Shown: positions 50,001-57,399, counted from the stretch's first letter. The stretch: 64,000 nucleotides of DNA from Rhodobacter sp. Har01 (GCF_020564565.1 NZ_JAJCTD010000002.1:186001-250000), one strand, 5' to 3'. The notes: generated from the sequence alone by a model not told the origin. Numbers and translations are program-made.

Positions 50001-53000
50001 TGCGCGGTGGTCAGTGCCGCGATGTCGGAGGTTTCAAGCCCGGCAAGGGCGGCAGTGGTCAGGCCGCTGACCTGCGCAGTGGTCAGTGCAGCCACCTGGG
50101 CAGTGGTCAGCGCGGCGATCTGGGCGCTGGTCAGCGCCGCCATCTGCGCCGTGGTCAGGGTTGCAACCTGCGCGGTGGTCAGCCCACCGATGCCCTCGGC
50201 CGCCAGCCGGGCCACCTGCGCGGTGCTCAGCGCGCCGATCTGCGCCGTGGTCAGCGCGGCCACCTGGCCGCTGGTCAGCGCGGCGGCCTGCGCCGTGGTC
50301 AGCCCGCGGATCGCCGCGGAGGACAGCGACGCAAGGTCGGCCGTCTCAAGCGCGGCCAGCGTCGCGGTGGACAGCGCCGCGACCTGACCGCTGGTCAGCG
50401 CGGCGGCCTGCGCCGTGGTCAGCGCCACGGCCTGCGCCGAGCCAAGACCGGCCAGCGCGGCCGAGGTCAGCGACGGCACGCGCGTCGTCGCCAGTGCGGC
50501 GACCTGATCGGTGGTCAGGGCGGCCACCTGGCCGCTGCTCAGCGCTGCAACCTGCGCTGCGGTCAGCCCTGCAACCTGCGCCGTCGTCAGCGCCGCGATC
50601 GCCGCGGTCGACACCGCGCCCACCTGCGCCGCGGTCAAGGCCGCCGCCTGCGCCGTGGTCAATCCGGCAACCTGGGTCGGGGTCAGGGCCGCCACCTGGG
50701 CTGTGGTCATGGCCCGCAGTGCCGCGGTCGACAGCGCCGTCAGATCCGCAGCCTCCAGCGCCCCGATGTCATCTGTCCCAAGCCCGGCCATCTGGGCCGT
50801 TCCCAGGGCCGCCACCTGGGCCGACGTCAGGGCGGTGAAATCCTCGGCCTGCAAGGCGGCAAGGTCGCCGGTGGTGATCGAGGCGACCTGCGCCGTGGTC
50901 AACGCCGCCACCTGATCCGAGGTCAGTGCCTGCATCTGCATTGTCGAAAGCGCGGCGAACTGGGCCGTCGAAAGCTCCGCGACCTGCGCTGTGGTCAGGG
51001 CGGCCACCTCGGCCGAACTGAGTGTGGCCAGCTGTGCCGTGCTCAGCGCCGCAATCTGCGCCGTGGTCAGCGCGGCCAGCTGGGTCGAGGACAGGGCAGC
51101 GAATTGCGAGACGTTCAGTGCCGCAAGCTTCGCGGTGGACAGCGCGGCGACGGCGCCGGTGCCCAGGGCGGCAACCTGTGCGGTGGTCAGGCCGGCCAGC
51201 TGCGATGTGGTCAGCGCCGCCGCCTGCGTTGCGGTCAAGGCCGCCACTGCGGTGGTGGACAGCTTCGACAATTGCGCGCTGGAAAGCGCCACGACCTGCG
51301 CCGTGGTCAAGGTCGACGCCTGCGCGCTGGTCAGCGCCGCCATCTGCGCGGTGGTCAGCCCTCGCAGCGCCAGCGTTCCCAGCGCGGCAAGGTCCGAGGT
51401 TTCCATCGCTGCCAGCGATGCCGTCGTCAGCGCAGCCAGCTGCGCGCTGGACAGCACCGCCGCCTGCTGTGTGGTGAACGCAGCAAGATCGGCCGATTCA
51501 AGGCCTGGCAGCGCCGCCGCCGACAGCTTGGCGACCTGCACGGTGGACAGAGCCGCCACCTGCGCGGTGGTCAGCGCCGCCACCTGGGCGCTGGTCAGCG
51601 CGGCGACCTGCGCCGTGGTCAGGCCGGCCACCTGGCCGGTAGACAGCGCCGCGATGGCCGCTGTGGAAAGGCCCGCGATCTGGGCGGGCGACAGGCCGGT
51701 CAGCTGGGCCGAGCCAAGGGCCGCGATCTGCGTCGTGGTCAATCCCGCGATCTGGGCGCTGGTCAGCACTGCCGTCTGCGCCGTGGTCAGCGCAGCAAGC
51801 TGAGCGGTGCTCATCGCAGCAAGGTCCGTCGCCTCGATCCCGACGACGGCGGAGGTCGACAGCGCGGCGATCTGCGCCGTGGTCAGCGCCGCCACCTGAG
51901 CGCTGGTCAGGGCCTTCGCCTGTGCGTTGCCAAGTCCGCGGACTGCCGCCGTTGCAAGCGCGGCCAGGTCGGCGGTCTGCATCGCCCCAATGGCGCCACT
52001 GCCAAGTGCTGCAACCTGTGCGCTGCTCAGCACCGCCGCCTGCGCGGTGGTCAGCGCGACAATTGCGGCACTGCCAAGGCCGGTGATCGCACCAGCGGCC
52101 AAAGCGGCGACCTGGGCGGTGGACAGCGCCGCGATCTGCGCCGTGGTCAGGGCCGCCGTTTGCGCACTGCGCAGCAGCGCCACCTGTGCCGTGGTCAGCG
52201 CCGCCACCTGCGCCGTGGACAGTCCGGCCAGATCGGTCGGGTCGATGCCTGCCACCGCTCCGGCCTGCAGCGAAGCGATTTGCGCCGTGGTCAGGGCCGC
52301 CACCTGTGCGCCGGTCAGCGCCTTGGTCTGCGCGGCCGTGAAGCCGCGAACCGCCGCCGTTCCCAGCGCGGCCAGGTCTGCTGTCTGCATTGCTCCGATG
52401 ACGTTGGTTCCCAGCGCGGCCACTTGCCCGCTGGTCAAGGCGGCTGCCTGTGCTGTGGTCAGCGCCGCAAGGTCAGCGCTTTCCAGACCAACCAGGGCCG
52501 CTGCAGTCAGCGCAGTCACCTGCGCCGTGGTCAGCGCCGCGACCTGCGCCGTGGTCAGCGCCGCAACCTGGGCGCTGGTCAGCACCGCGATCTGCTTGGT
52601 GGTCAGGGCCGCCACCTGGGCGGTGGACAGGCTGGCAAGATCGGCCGGGTCGATTCCCGCCAGCGTGGCCGGCGCCAACGCGGCGATCTGCGCCGTGGTC
52701 AAGGCCGCCACCTGGGTGCCAAGCAAGGCCTTGGCCTGGGCGCTGGTCAGCCCCTGCACGGCCGCCGTTCCCAGCGCGGCCAGGTCCGCCGTCTCGATCG
52801 CCCGGATCGTGGCGGTGCTGATCGCCGCAACCTGGGCACTGGTCAACGCCGCCGCCTGCGCCGTGGTCAGGGCCGCAAGATCGGCGCTTTCAAGCCCGCG
52901 CATGGCTGTGGCCGACAGCGCCGCCACCTGCGCGGTGGTCAGCGCCGCCGCCTGCGCCGTGGTCAGCGCGGCCATTTGGGCCGAGCCCAGTTGCGCCACC

Positions 53001-53968
53001 TGGGCGGTGGTCAGCGCCGCCACCTGTGTCGTCGAAAGGGCGGCCATCGCCGCAGTGGACAGCTTGGACAGGGCCGTGGGCTGCAGCGCGGCGATCTGCG
53101 CCGTGCTCAGCGCCGCCGCCTGCGCACTGGTCAACACCGCGGCTTGCGCCGTCGTCATCCCGGCGACCGCCGTGGTGGTCAGCGCCGCGATATCCGCCGT
53201 CTCGATCCGCGCGAAGGCGGGCGCCGTGATTGCAGCCACCTGTGCGCTGCCCAGCACCGCCGCCTGCGCCGTCGTCAATGCCGCAATGTCGTTGGAGGCC
53301 AGCCCGGCGAAGGCTGTCGCTCCGATCGCGGCGACCTGTGCCGTCGTCAGCGCCGCGACGTGATCCGAAGTCAGCGCCGTCACCTGCGCACTGTTCAGCG
53401 CCTTGATCTGGGCGGTGGACAGCGCAGCGACCTGTGCTGTGGACAAAGCGCCGATCCCGGCCGTGGTCAGCTTGGCGACAGCGGCGGTGGACAGCGCCGC
53501 CATCTGGCCCGTCGTCAGCACGGCCACCTGTGCGGTGGTCAGCGCCGCCGCCTGCGCCGAGGTCAGTCCGCGGACCGCGTCAGAGGTCAGCGCGGCAAGG
53601 TCCGCGGTCTCGATCTTCGAGATCACCGCGGTGCCCAGCGCCGCCACCTGCGCGCTGTTCAGCGCCGCCGCCTGCGCGGTGGACAGCGCAACAAGGTCTG
53701 CCGATTCCAGCCCGACCAGGGCCTTTGTCGCCAAGGCCGCGACCTGCGCCGTCGTCAGCGCAGCCACCTGTGCCGTGGTCAGCGCCTTGACCTGCCCGCT
53801 GGTCAGCACGGCGGTCTGCGTCGTGGTCAGCACCGCGACCTGGGTCGTCGTCAGCGCAGGGATCTGCGCCGTGGTCAGCGAGACGATGTCTGCCGTTGTC
53901 AGCGCCGCGATGGCGGCTGTGGACAGGGCGGCAATCTGGGCGGTCGTCAGGGTCGAGATCGTGGTCAT
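44051..53968 (-). CDS. Giant Thr/Ala-rich octapeptide-repeat protein (about 3305 residues)
   Basis: I cannot tie this to a named family. From the Met at 53968 (GGAG ribosome site just upstream) the repeats begin at residue 8 and run to the C-terminus, S-A-L-F-L. The unit is eight residues, consensus A-L-T-T-A-Q-V-A, present about 410 times. Variants are G-L-E-S-A-D-L-A, A-M-E-T-A-D-L-A and A-L-S-P-A-A-L-A. Acidic octads recur at fixed places in a 17-octad (136-residue) super-repeat. No signal peptide, RTX nonapeptide, Cys or Trp was noticed. By context it is a candidate substrate of the adjacent type I exporter. The Thr/Ser density makes it a candidate target of the divergent OGT-like enzyme. 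An earlier Met at 54106 lacks repeat character. Confidence 0.9.
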   Translation of the reverse strand: MTTISTLTTAQIAALSTAAIAALTTADIVSLTTAQIPALTTTQVAVLTTTQTAVLTSGQVKALTTAQVAALTTAQVAALATKALVGLESADLVALSTAQAAALNSAQVAALGTAVISKIETADLAALTSDAVRGLTSAQAAALTTAQVAVLTTGQMAALSTAAVAKLTTAGIGALSTAQVAALSTAQIKALNSAQVTALTSDHVAALTTAQVAAIGATAFAGLASNDIAALTTAQAAVLGSAQVAAITAPAFARIETADIAALTTTAVAGMTTAQAAVLTSAQAAALSTAQIAALQPTALSKLSTAAMAALSTTQVAALTTAQVAQLGSAQMAALTTAQAAALTTAQVAALSATAMRGLESADLAALTTAQAAALTSAQVAAISTATIRAIETADLAALGTAAVQGLTSAQAKALLGTQVAALTTAQIAALAPATLAGIDPADLASLSTAQVAALTTKQIAVLTSAQVAALTTAQVAALTTAQVTALTAAALVGLESADLAALTTAQAAALTSGQVAALGTNVIGAMQTADLAALGTAAVRGFTAAQTKALTGAQVAALTTAQIASLQAGAVAGIDPTDLAGLSTAQVAALTTAQVALLRSAQTAALTTAQIAALSTAQVAALAAGAITGLGSAAIVALTTAQAAVLSSAQVAALGSGAIGAMQTADLAALATAAVRGLGNAQAKALTSAQVAALTTAQIAALSTSAVVGIEATDLAAMSTAQLAALTTAQTAVLTSAQIAGLTTTQIAALGSAQLTGLSPAQIAGLSTAAIAALSTGQVAGLTTAQVAALTSAQVAALTTAQVAALSTVQVAKLSAAALPGLESADLAAFTTQQAAVLSSAQLAALTTASLAAMETSDLAALGTLALRGLTTAQMAALTSAQASTLTTAQVVALSSAQLSKLSTTAVAALTATQAAALTTSQLAGLTTAQVAALGTGAVAALSTAKLAALNVSQFAALSSTQLAALTTAQIAALSTAQLATLSSAEVAALTTAQVAELSTAQFAALSTMQMQALTSDQVAALTTAQVASITTGDLAALQAEDFTALTSAQVAALGTAQMAGLGTDDIGALEAADLTALSTAALRAMTTAQVAALTPTQVAGLTTAQAAALTAAQVGAVSTAAIAALTTAQVAGLTAAQVAALSSGQVAALTTDQVAALATTRVPSLTSAALAGLGSAQAVALTTAQAAALTSGQVAALSTATLAALETADLASLSSAAIRGLTTAQAAALTSGQVAALTTAQIGALSTAQVARLAAEGIGGLTTAQVATLTTAQMAALTSAQIAALTTAQVAALTTAQVSGLTTAALAGLETSDIAALTTAQAAVLTSAQIASLSPAALAAMETADLAALSTASVRGLTTAQVAALTTAQAAALTTVQVAALTTAQVAALSTTAIEALTTVQVAALTTAQVPVLSGPQIVALTTAQVAALTTAQVTRLSTAALAALETADVVALTTAQAAALSSTQLAALSPTAVAALETADLAALGTATIRALTAAQATALSSAQVAALTTAQVAALSTAAIAALDAADVGAMGTAQLAALTPAQAAVLTSTQLDALSTTQVAALTTAQVAALDAEALAGLAAADIVALTTAQAAALSSTQLAALGTAQVAAFETADVEALTTAALRGLGSDQAAALTTAQAAAMTSDQVAALATAAVEGLATAVVAALTTAQAAALTGAQVAALTSAQVTALTTAQVAALTTAQVAALDAGALAGLETADAVALTTAQAAALTGTQLAGLTTAAVAALETADLAAMGTAALRGLTTAQVAALTTAQVAALTTAQTAALTTAQVATLGTAAVAALTTAQAVALTTAQVAALDSAQVAALTTAQLAALSAAQVAALTAAGLAGLGSAAAVALTTAQAAALTSAQIGALSLDAVGALQTADLAAITSAALAGLTTDQAAALTSDQVAALTTAQLTGLAADRIAALDAADVAAMTTAQVAALTTAQAAALTSAQVEALTTAQAAALTTAQVAALSPAALAGLETADIAALGTAQAAALASTQIAAISPTALAAMETADLVAVTTSALRGLTTAQVAALTTGQAVALTTAQVVALTTAQVAALEAEDVTALTTAQVAALTTAQAAALTFDQIAALTSGQVAALTTAQVAALTVSALAGLDSADAAALTTAQAAVLSSAQLQSLAAETLAAMETADLAAVTTAALKGLTTAQVAALTTEQVAALTTAQVAALTVQQVGGLTTDGIGALSTAHLAALTTAQIAALSTDQIGAITAARIGALTTAQLAKLTTAQAEALSSDQVAALTTAQIAGLTTAQLATFAAEDIAALTTAQAAALTTVQLSKLTTAQIAALETADLAALTTAQVSKLTTAQVVALDSAQVAALTTAQIAALTTAQLAEVETSDIAALSSAQLAALTTAQAVKLTTAQIAALDSAALAGLTTAQAAALTTAQIVALDTAQVAALGTAQVAALTTAQIARLETSDIAALSSAQLAALTNAQVAALTTDQVAAISTAQIAGLSTAQVAQMTTAQIVALSSDQVAALTTAQLAGMTPAQVARLEAEDIAALATDRIAALTTAQAAVLTSAQVEALTSDQIAALTPAQAAALTAAALRGLEASDVAALTEDLAAAFSSAQLAALTTATLAAMETADLAALTTAAIRGLTTAQVVALTSDQAAALTTAQVAALTTAQVTRLETEDLTALTADQVAALTTAQVVALTTAQAAALTTGQVAALTTAQVARLTTAQITALSSDQAAALTLDQLEALGAAQIAALATEDAAALTVDQVSGLSTGQLVLFSTAQVAALGADRVAALTTDQVAALTTAQIAALTTDQAVALTAEQVAALTTAQVSRIVTADIAALSTGQLAALTSAQVGVLTSAQIHALTTDQVAGLTPEQIAALSTGSLLGLTTEGAVALTVEQAAALTTAQAGNLTTAILAAIEAQDVAALSTAAIQALTTAQVVTLTTAQVAALTAEQLAALTTAQIGAVETADLAALTTDQLAALTTAQVAVLGSTQVAALGSDQIAGLTPDQVAALTTAAMQGLGSDDVVALTSDQAAALTAAQVASLSTGHISVLEAEDLAAMTTDAVQGLTTAQVVALTTAQVAGLTPDQLAALTTAQVIRLETADYAALSTDQIAALTTAQVAALGSAQVAALSSDQVVGLTTAQVAALTAAAILGLGTDDVVALTADQAGALGSAQVAVLSTAAIAAMETEDLAALATSAVRGLTTAQIAALTSTQTAALTSDQVAALTTTQIARLSTAQIGALSNDAITALTTAQMTALTTAQIAGLTLDQIPALETEDIVALSTAQTSAFTTAQVAVMSTSQISALFL
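44075..53947 (-). repeat. 24-bp tandem repeat array with 408-bp higher-order period
   Basis: The coding array is a near-continuous run of 24-bp units encoding one octad each. Units differ mainly at third positions and at octad positions 3-8. Counting octads between matching acidic landmarks gives 17 (408 bp) at both ends and at several sites between. In other places the interval is 24, 27 or 57 octads, that is 17 plus 7, plus 10, or plus 40. Confidence 0.9.
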
Positions 53969-54279
53969 CGCTGGCTCCGGAAAAAGGCGGCGTGCGCGCC
54001 AAACCGCCGGTTGAGCGGCAGGCGCAATACCGGCCTGTTCTGGCCAGTTCTTTCGCCGCCAGCCTTGCAGCGGAGGCTTAGCAATCGGTGAAAAATACCC
54101 CGGCATCTGCAGCCGGACGGCGGCATGATCGCGGAAGTCTCATCAAATTCTCATAAGATTGGCCCGGTCGTCAGCGACACCGGACCCAAGGCGCCGGGCG
54201 GAATTTACCCTTTCTGAAGGAACTTCGACTGATCTGTCGCCAAGGCGGTCAACCCCGCGCCGGCCCCGGAGAATCCTGG
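53969..54279. promoter_or_regulatory. Divergent control region between the repeat gene and the OGT-like gene
   Basis: This 311-bp gap must hold the promoters of both genes. Its notable element is a direct repeat TCTCAT at 54138-54143 and 54149-54154, spaced 11 bp start to start, in the only AT-rich patch. One-turn spacing of this kind is used by OmpR/PhoB-type response regulators. I found no convincing -35/-10 pair for either direction. Confidence 0.4.
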
Positions 54280-56157
54280 ATGAACATGCCCTTCTCGCCT
54301 TCCCTTCCGCTGCCCGGCGATGCCGACCGGGTTGCCACGGCACTGGCCGCAAATGGCGGCATTCCGGCCGTTCCCCCTGCCGAATTCCCGCATTTCCTGC
54401 GCGCGGTGCAGGGGCTTGACCTGATGCCCCTCGTCCATCTGGCCGAGGCCGCCGGTCCCGGCGATGCCGCGCTGCTCTATGACCTCTGGCTGTCCGCGAA
54501 CGGCGCCGCGCCCGCGGCCTGTGCGGCATGGTTCAACCTGGGCGTGCTGCGGATGCGGCTGGGCGATCCTGGCTCGGCGATCACCGCCTACCGCAAGGCG
54601 CTGGCGCTGAAGCCCGACCTGGCCGAAGCCGCCGTCAATCTGGGCACCGCGCTTGAGGCTGCCGGCGATGCCGAGGCCGCGCTGGCTGCCTGGCGTGCCG
54701 CGCTGCCTGCGCCGGCGCTGCGCCAGATCCTGCACAACCAGTTGGGCCGCGTCCTGGAAACCCAGGGCCGCATTGGCCCCGCGGCCGTGGAATTGCGTGC
54801 CTCGCTGCTGATCACCCCCGAGCAACCCGATGTGCAGCAACACCTGATCCACGCCCGCCAGCGGATGACCGCCTGGCCGGCCGAGGTCCTCGCCGTTCCG
54901 GGTCTGACCGACGCCGCCGCCGCGCGCAACTGCGGGCCACTCGCCGCTCTGGCTCTGTTCGATGACCCGCTCGAGCAGGCCGCCGCCGCCGCGCTGTGGA
55001 TCGCGCGCAAGGTGCCGCTGCCGGGCGGCCCGCTGGCACCTTCAGGCGGCTACCGGCACGACCGGATCCGCATCGGCTATCTCTCCACCGACTTCTGCCG
55101 CCACGCCATGAGCTTCCTGATCGCCGAACTGCTCGAGCGGCACGACCGCAGCCGGTTCCAGGTCTGGGGCTACGACGCTTCGCCCGAGGATGGCAGCGAC
55201 ATCCGCGCCCGCGTGCTGGCGGCGCTGGACCGCCACGTGCCGATCCATGGCCTGACCGATGCCGAGGCCGCCGCACGCATCCGCGCTGACGAGATCGACA
55301 TCCTGATCGACCTGAACGGCCTGACCAAGGGTGCCCGGCTGGAAATCCTGCGCTGGAAGCCGGCGCCGATGCAGGCCACCTATCTGGGCTACATCGGCCC
55401 GGTGCCGCTGCCGGAACTGGACTACATCCTGTGCGATGCCGTCACCATCCCGCCCAAGGAAGAAGCGGCCTACCACCCCCGCCCGCTGCGCATCGAGGGC
55501 TGCTACCAGGCCAACGACAGCACGCCGCCCGCGCTGCCCGCGGTGTCGCGCGTGGCCGAGGGACTGCCCGAGGGGGCCTTCGTCTTCACCTGCGTCTCGC
55601 ATCACTACAAGCTGACGCCGGCGATGTGGGACAGCTGGTGCCGCATCGTTGCCGCGGTGCCGGACTCGGTGCTGTGGCTGATCGACGACAACCCCGAAAG
55701 CCGCACCACGCTGGCCGCCCGCTGGGCCGAAGCCGGGCTGGCGCCCGAGCGGCTGGTCTTCGCGCCCCGGGTGGACCCCGACCGTTACCGCGCCCGGCTG
55801 GCGCTGGCCGACCTGTTCCTGGACACCTCGCCCTACAACGCGGGAACCATCGCGTCGGACGCGCTGCGCATGGGGCTGCCGCTGGTCACGCTGCAGGGCC
55901 GGGCGTTCTCGGCCCGGATGGCATCCAGCCTGCTGGCCGCGGTGGGCCTGCCCGAAGGCATTGCCACCTCGCCCGCCGATTATGAGAGCCGCGCCGTACG
56001 GATCGCCACCGATCCGGCTTTGCATGCCCGGCTGAAGGCGCATCTTGCCGGCGGGGCCTGGAGCCGGACGCTGGGCGACTCCGCCGGCTTTGCCCGCAGG
56101 TTCGAAGCGGCGCTGGAACGGGGTCTGGCCGGGCTGCAACCCGTGCAGCCAGGGTAG
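54280..56157 (+). CDS. OGT/SPINDLY-family O-linked glycosyltransferase (GT41) with TPRs
   Basis: The protein has 625 residues. TPRs occupy about residues 80-195 (A-W-F-N-L-G-V-L-R-M-R-L-G-D, then A-V-N-L-G-T-A-L-E-A-A-G-D). The GT41 catalytic region follows. His275 in S-T-D-F-C-R-H aligns with human OGT His498, and Lys444 in H-H-Y-K-L-T-P aligns with Lys842. D-T-S-P-Y-N-A-G-T-I-A-S-D-A-L is the nucleotide-sugar loop. It should transfer a sugar from a nucleotide donor to Ser/Thr. Divergent position beside a Thr-rich giant protein suggests that protein as acceptor. The donor (GlcNAc, fucose or other) is unknown. Met3 is an alternative start. Confidence 0.88.
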   Translation: MNMPFSPSLPLPGDADRVATALAANGGIPAVPPAEFPHFLRAVQGLDLMPLVHLAEAAGPGDAALLYDLWLSANGAAPAACAAWFNLGVLRMRLGDPGSAITAYRKALALKPDLAEAAVNLGTALEAAGDAEAALAAWRAALPAPALRQILHNQLGRVLETQGRIGPAAVELRASLLITPEQPDVQQHLIHARQRMTAWPAEVLAVPGLTDAAAARNCGPLAALALFDDPLEQAAAAALWIARKVPLPGGPLAPSGGYRHDRIRIGYLSTDFCRHAMSFLIAELLERHDRSRFQVWGYDASPEDGSDIRARVLAALDRHVPIHGLTDAEAAARIRADEIDILIDLNGLTKGARLEILRWKPAPMQATYLGYIGPVPLPELDYILCDAVTIPPKEEAAYHPRPLRIEGCYQANDSTPPALPAVSRVAEGLPEGAFVFTCVSHHYKLTPAMWDSWCRIVAAVPDSVLWLIDDNPESRTTLAARWAEAGLAPERLVFAPRVDPDRYRARLALADLFLDTSPYNAGTIASDALRMGLPLVTLQGRAFSARMASSLLAAVGLPEGIATSPADYESRAVRIATDPALHARLKAHLAGGAWSRTLGDSAGFARRFEAALERGLAGLQPVQPG

Positions 56158-56376
56158 CCTTGAGCAAAGGTTGCGCTTTGGCCGCAGTGCCCGTGTCGCG
56201 GCCGCAAGGAGATTGCGCACAACGCTCTCGTTCCGGGCAACGCCGGCGACAGCCCTTGCGCCCGGAAATGGATGGCGCGGTCTCGGTCAGGTCCTTGAGC
56301 GTCGTCCGGGGCGGCCGCACTGACCCCGAACGCATCGGCGCCGGCGGGCAGTCGACTGCGCCCGTCTGTCGGCGCG
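56158..56376. other. Intergenic gap after the OGT-like gene
   Basis: I see no convincing gene, RNA or clear terminator in these 219 bp. Confidence 0.4.
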
Positions 56377-56559
56377 TCAGGTCTTGTCGGTGAGAGGGCC
56401 CTCGGGGGTTTGGGGCCGGTCGTCTTCCGGCTTGTCGGTGACGGCCTGAGAGCCAAGCCGCGTGAAGCTGGCGAAACGGCGCTTGGTGGGGCGCTTGGTG
56501 GCCTTCTGGCTGAGAAACTCGGTCAGGTTGAACGGGGGTTTCGAGACGTTGTAGCCCAT
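56377..56559 (-). CDS. Small hydrophilic protein of unknown function
   Basis: This possible 60-residue product begins M-G-Y-N-V-S-K-P-P-F-N-L-T-E-F-L-S. A basic middle (K-A-T-K-R-P-T-K-R-R) precedes an acidic, Pro-rich tail. An AAGG sequence lies about 13 bases before the ATG. The composition suggests a soluble, partly disordered protein. The frame is open upstream to 56871, but that extension looks non-coding. Confidence 0.4.
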   Translation of the reverse strand: MGYNVSKPPFNLTEFLSQKATKRPTKRRFASFTRLGSQAVTDKPEDDRPQTPEGPLTDKT

Positions 56560-56734
56560 GATGCGCTGGCCCTTGCCTGCAAGAGGAAAACGGGAAAAGC
56601 GGCGGGATTTCCCCGCCGCCTGACTTTCCGGCGGGTGATGCGAGCCGGTGCCGGCCGTTCCAATTGCTGAACCGCCTTGTCCGTCCCTACCGCCGGGAAA
56701 CCTTTGCGCGTCGAGACACGCGCGTATCGAATCG

Positions 56735-56914
56735 TCAGGCCACGGTCGACTGTGGCACGGCAGCATAGCCGGTCCCCAGCGCGCCTTCGCCGAGGCGAAT
56801 GAAGACCTGCGGCCAGCCTTCGTCCGGCGGGCGCAGGATACCGATGCCAGCCGACGCCAGCGCCCCATCACCGGGCCGAAGGCCGGGCAATGTGTTCGGG
56901 ATGAGGACGGGCAT
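56735..56914 (-). CDS. Small protein of unknown function, coupled to the preceding small gene
   Basis: This possible 59-residue product begins M-P-V-L-I-P-N-T-L-P. Its ATG shares a base with the preceding stop (TGATG), as in translational coupling. The third codon positions are strongly G/C as in real genes here. There is no ribosome site of its own and no recognisable domain, so this is tentative. Confidence 0.3.
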   Translation of the reverse strand: MPVLIPNTLPGLRPGDGALASAGIGILRPPDEGWPQVFIRLGEGALGTGYAAVPQSTVA

Positions 56915-57087
56915 CAGGACGGGCTGCGCTGAACGGGTGCGCGGGGCAGGTTGGCGGGCATGTCGCCAGCCTGATGCTGCCCGGGTTCGTCCGCATTCGG
57001 GGCGCGATTGGTGCCGGGGTCGGTTTGCGGCATCGTGTTCGGGGCCTTCGACGTGTCGTGGCCGGCCTTGTTGGAATCGGATCCCAT
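56914..57087 (-). CDS. Small disordered protein of unknown function
   Basis: This 57-residue product begins M-G-S-D-S-N-K-A-G-H-D-T-S-K-A-P-N-T. It is rich in Asp, Pro, Asn, Gln and Thr and has no hydrophobic core, so it is probably disordered. GGAGGA stands 7 bases before the ATG at 57087, which decides this start over the Met at 57102. Confidence 0.5.
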   Translation of the reverse strand: MGSDSNKAGHDTSKAPNTMPQTDPGTNRAPNADEPGQHQAGDMPANLPRAPVQRSPS

Positions 57088-57399
57088 GTCGGGGTCCTCC
57101 ATGATGCCATAGGGAAATACCCTGCAGCTTGATCACATATGGGGACTCGGGGGCGGCAGAACGAGGGCGGCCCGGCAAGTATCGCGCAGGGCGAGGGGAA
57201 CGTTGGGAAGTTTCTTTCGGGCGGCTTCGGGCGGTGGCCCGCGTCGGCTGGGCGGGCTATACAGGGCGGCTAAACCGGTGTAGGGCCCGCGCATGGCCTG
57301 AGGATTCCCGGGTCGTGCCCAATGGGAGGGGCGCGGCGGGGGCGATGAGGCCGATCTTGTGGCTTCATTGGCGGGGCAAGGCCCCGGACAGGACAGAAT
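57088..57399. other. Leader region of the DEAD-box helicase gene
   Basis: These 312 bp hold no gene I can support. A GGACAGGACAG sequence just before 57400 can serve as ribosome site. Long structured leaders are common before cold-induced helicase genes, but I cannot identify a specific element here. Confidence 0.35.

Noticed and set aside
44051..53968. CRISPR array or non-coding satellite
   Set aside because: There is no constant repeat with unique spacers. The units are 24 bp, coding, in frame for nearly 10 kb, and vary mostly at synonymous and semi-conserved positions.
44051..53968. RTX toxin or pentapeptide-repeat protein
   Set aside because: No G-G-x-G-x-D nonapeptides were seen, and the period is eight, not five. 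The A-D-L found in acidic octads is local.
49568..54091. A 1507-codon plus-strand open frame opposite the giant repeat gene, with several other long ones along 44-54 kb
   Set aside because: They arise because the repeat codons read in reverse rarely give stops. Their translations are Arg/Gly/His/Gln-rich and fit no family, and the minus-strand reading has the clean 8-residue period.
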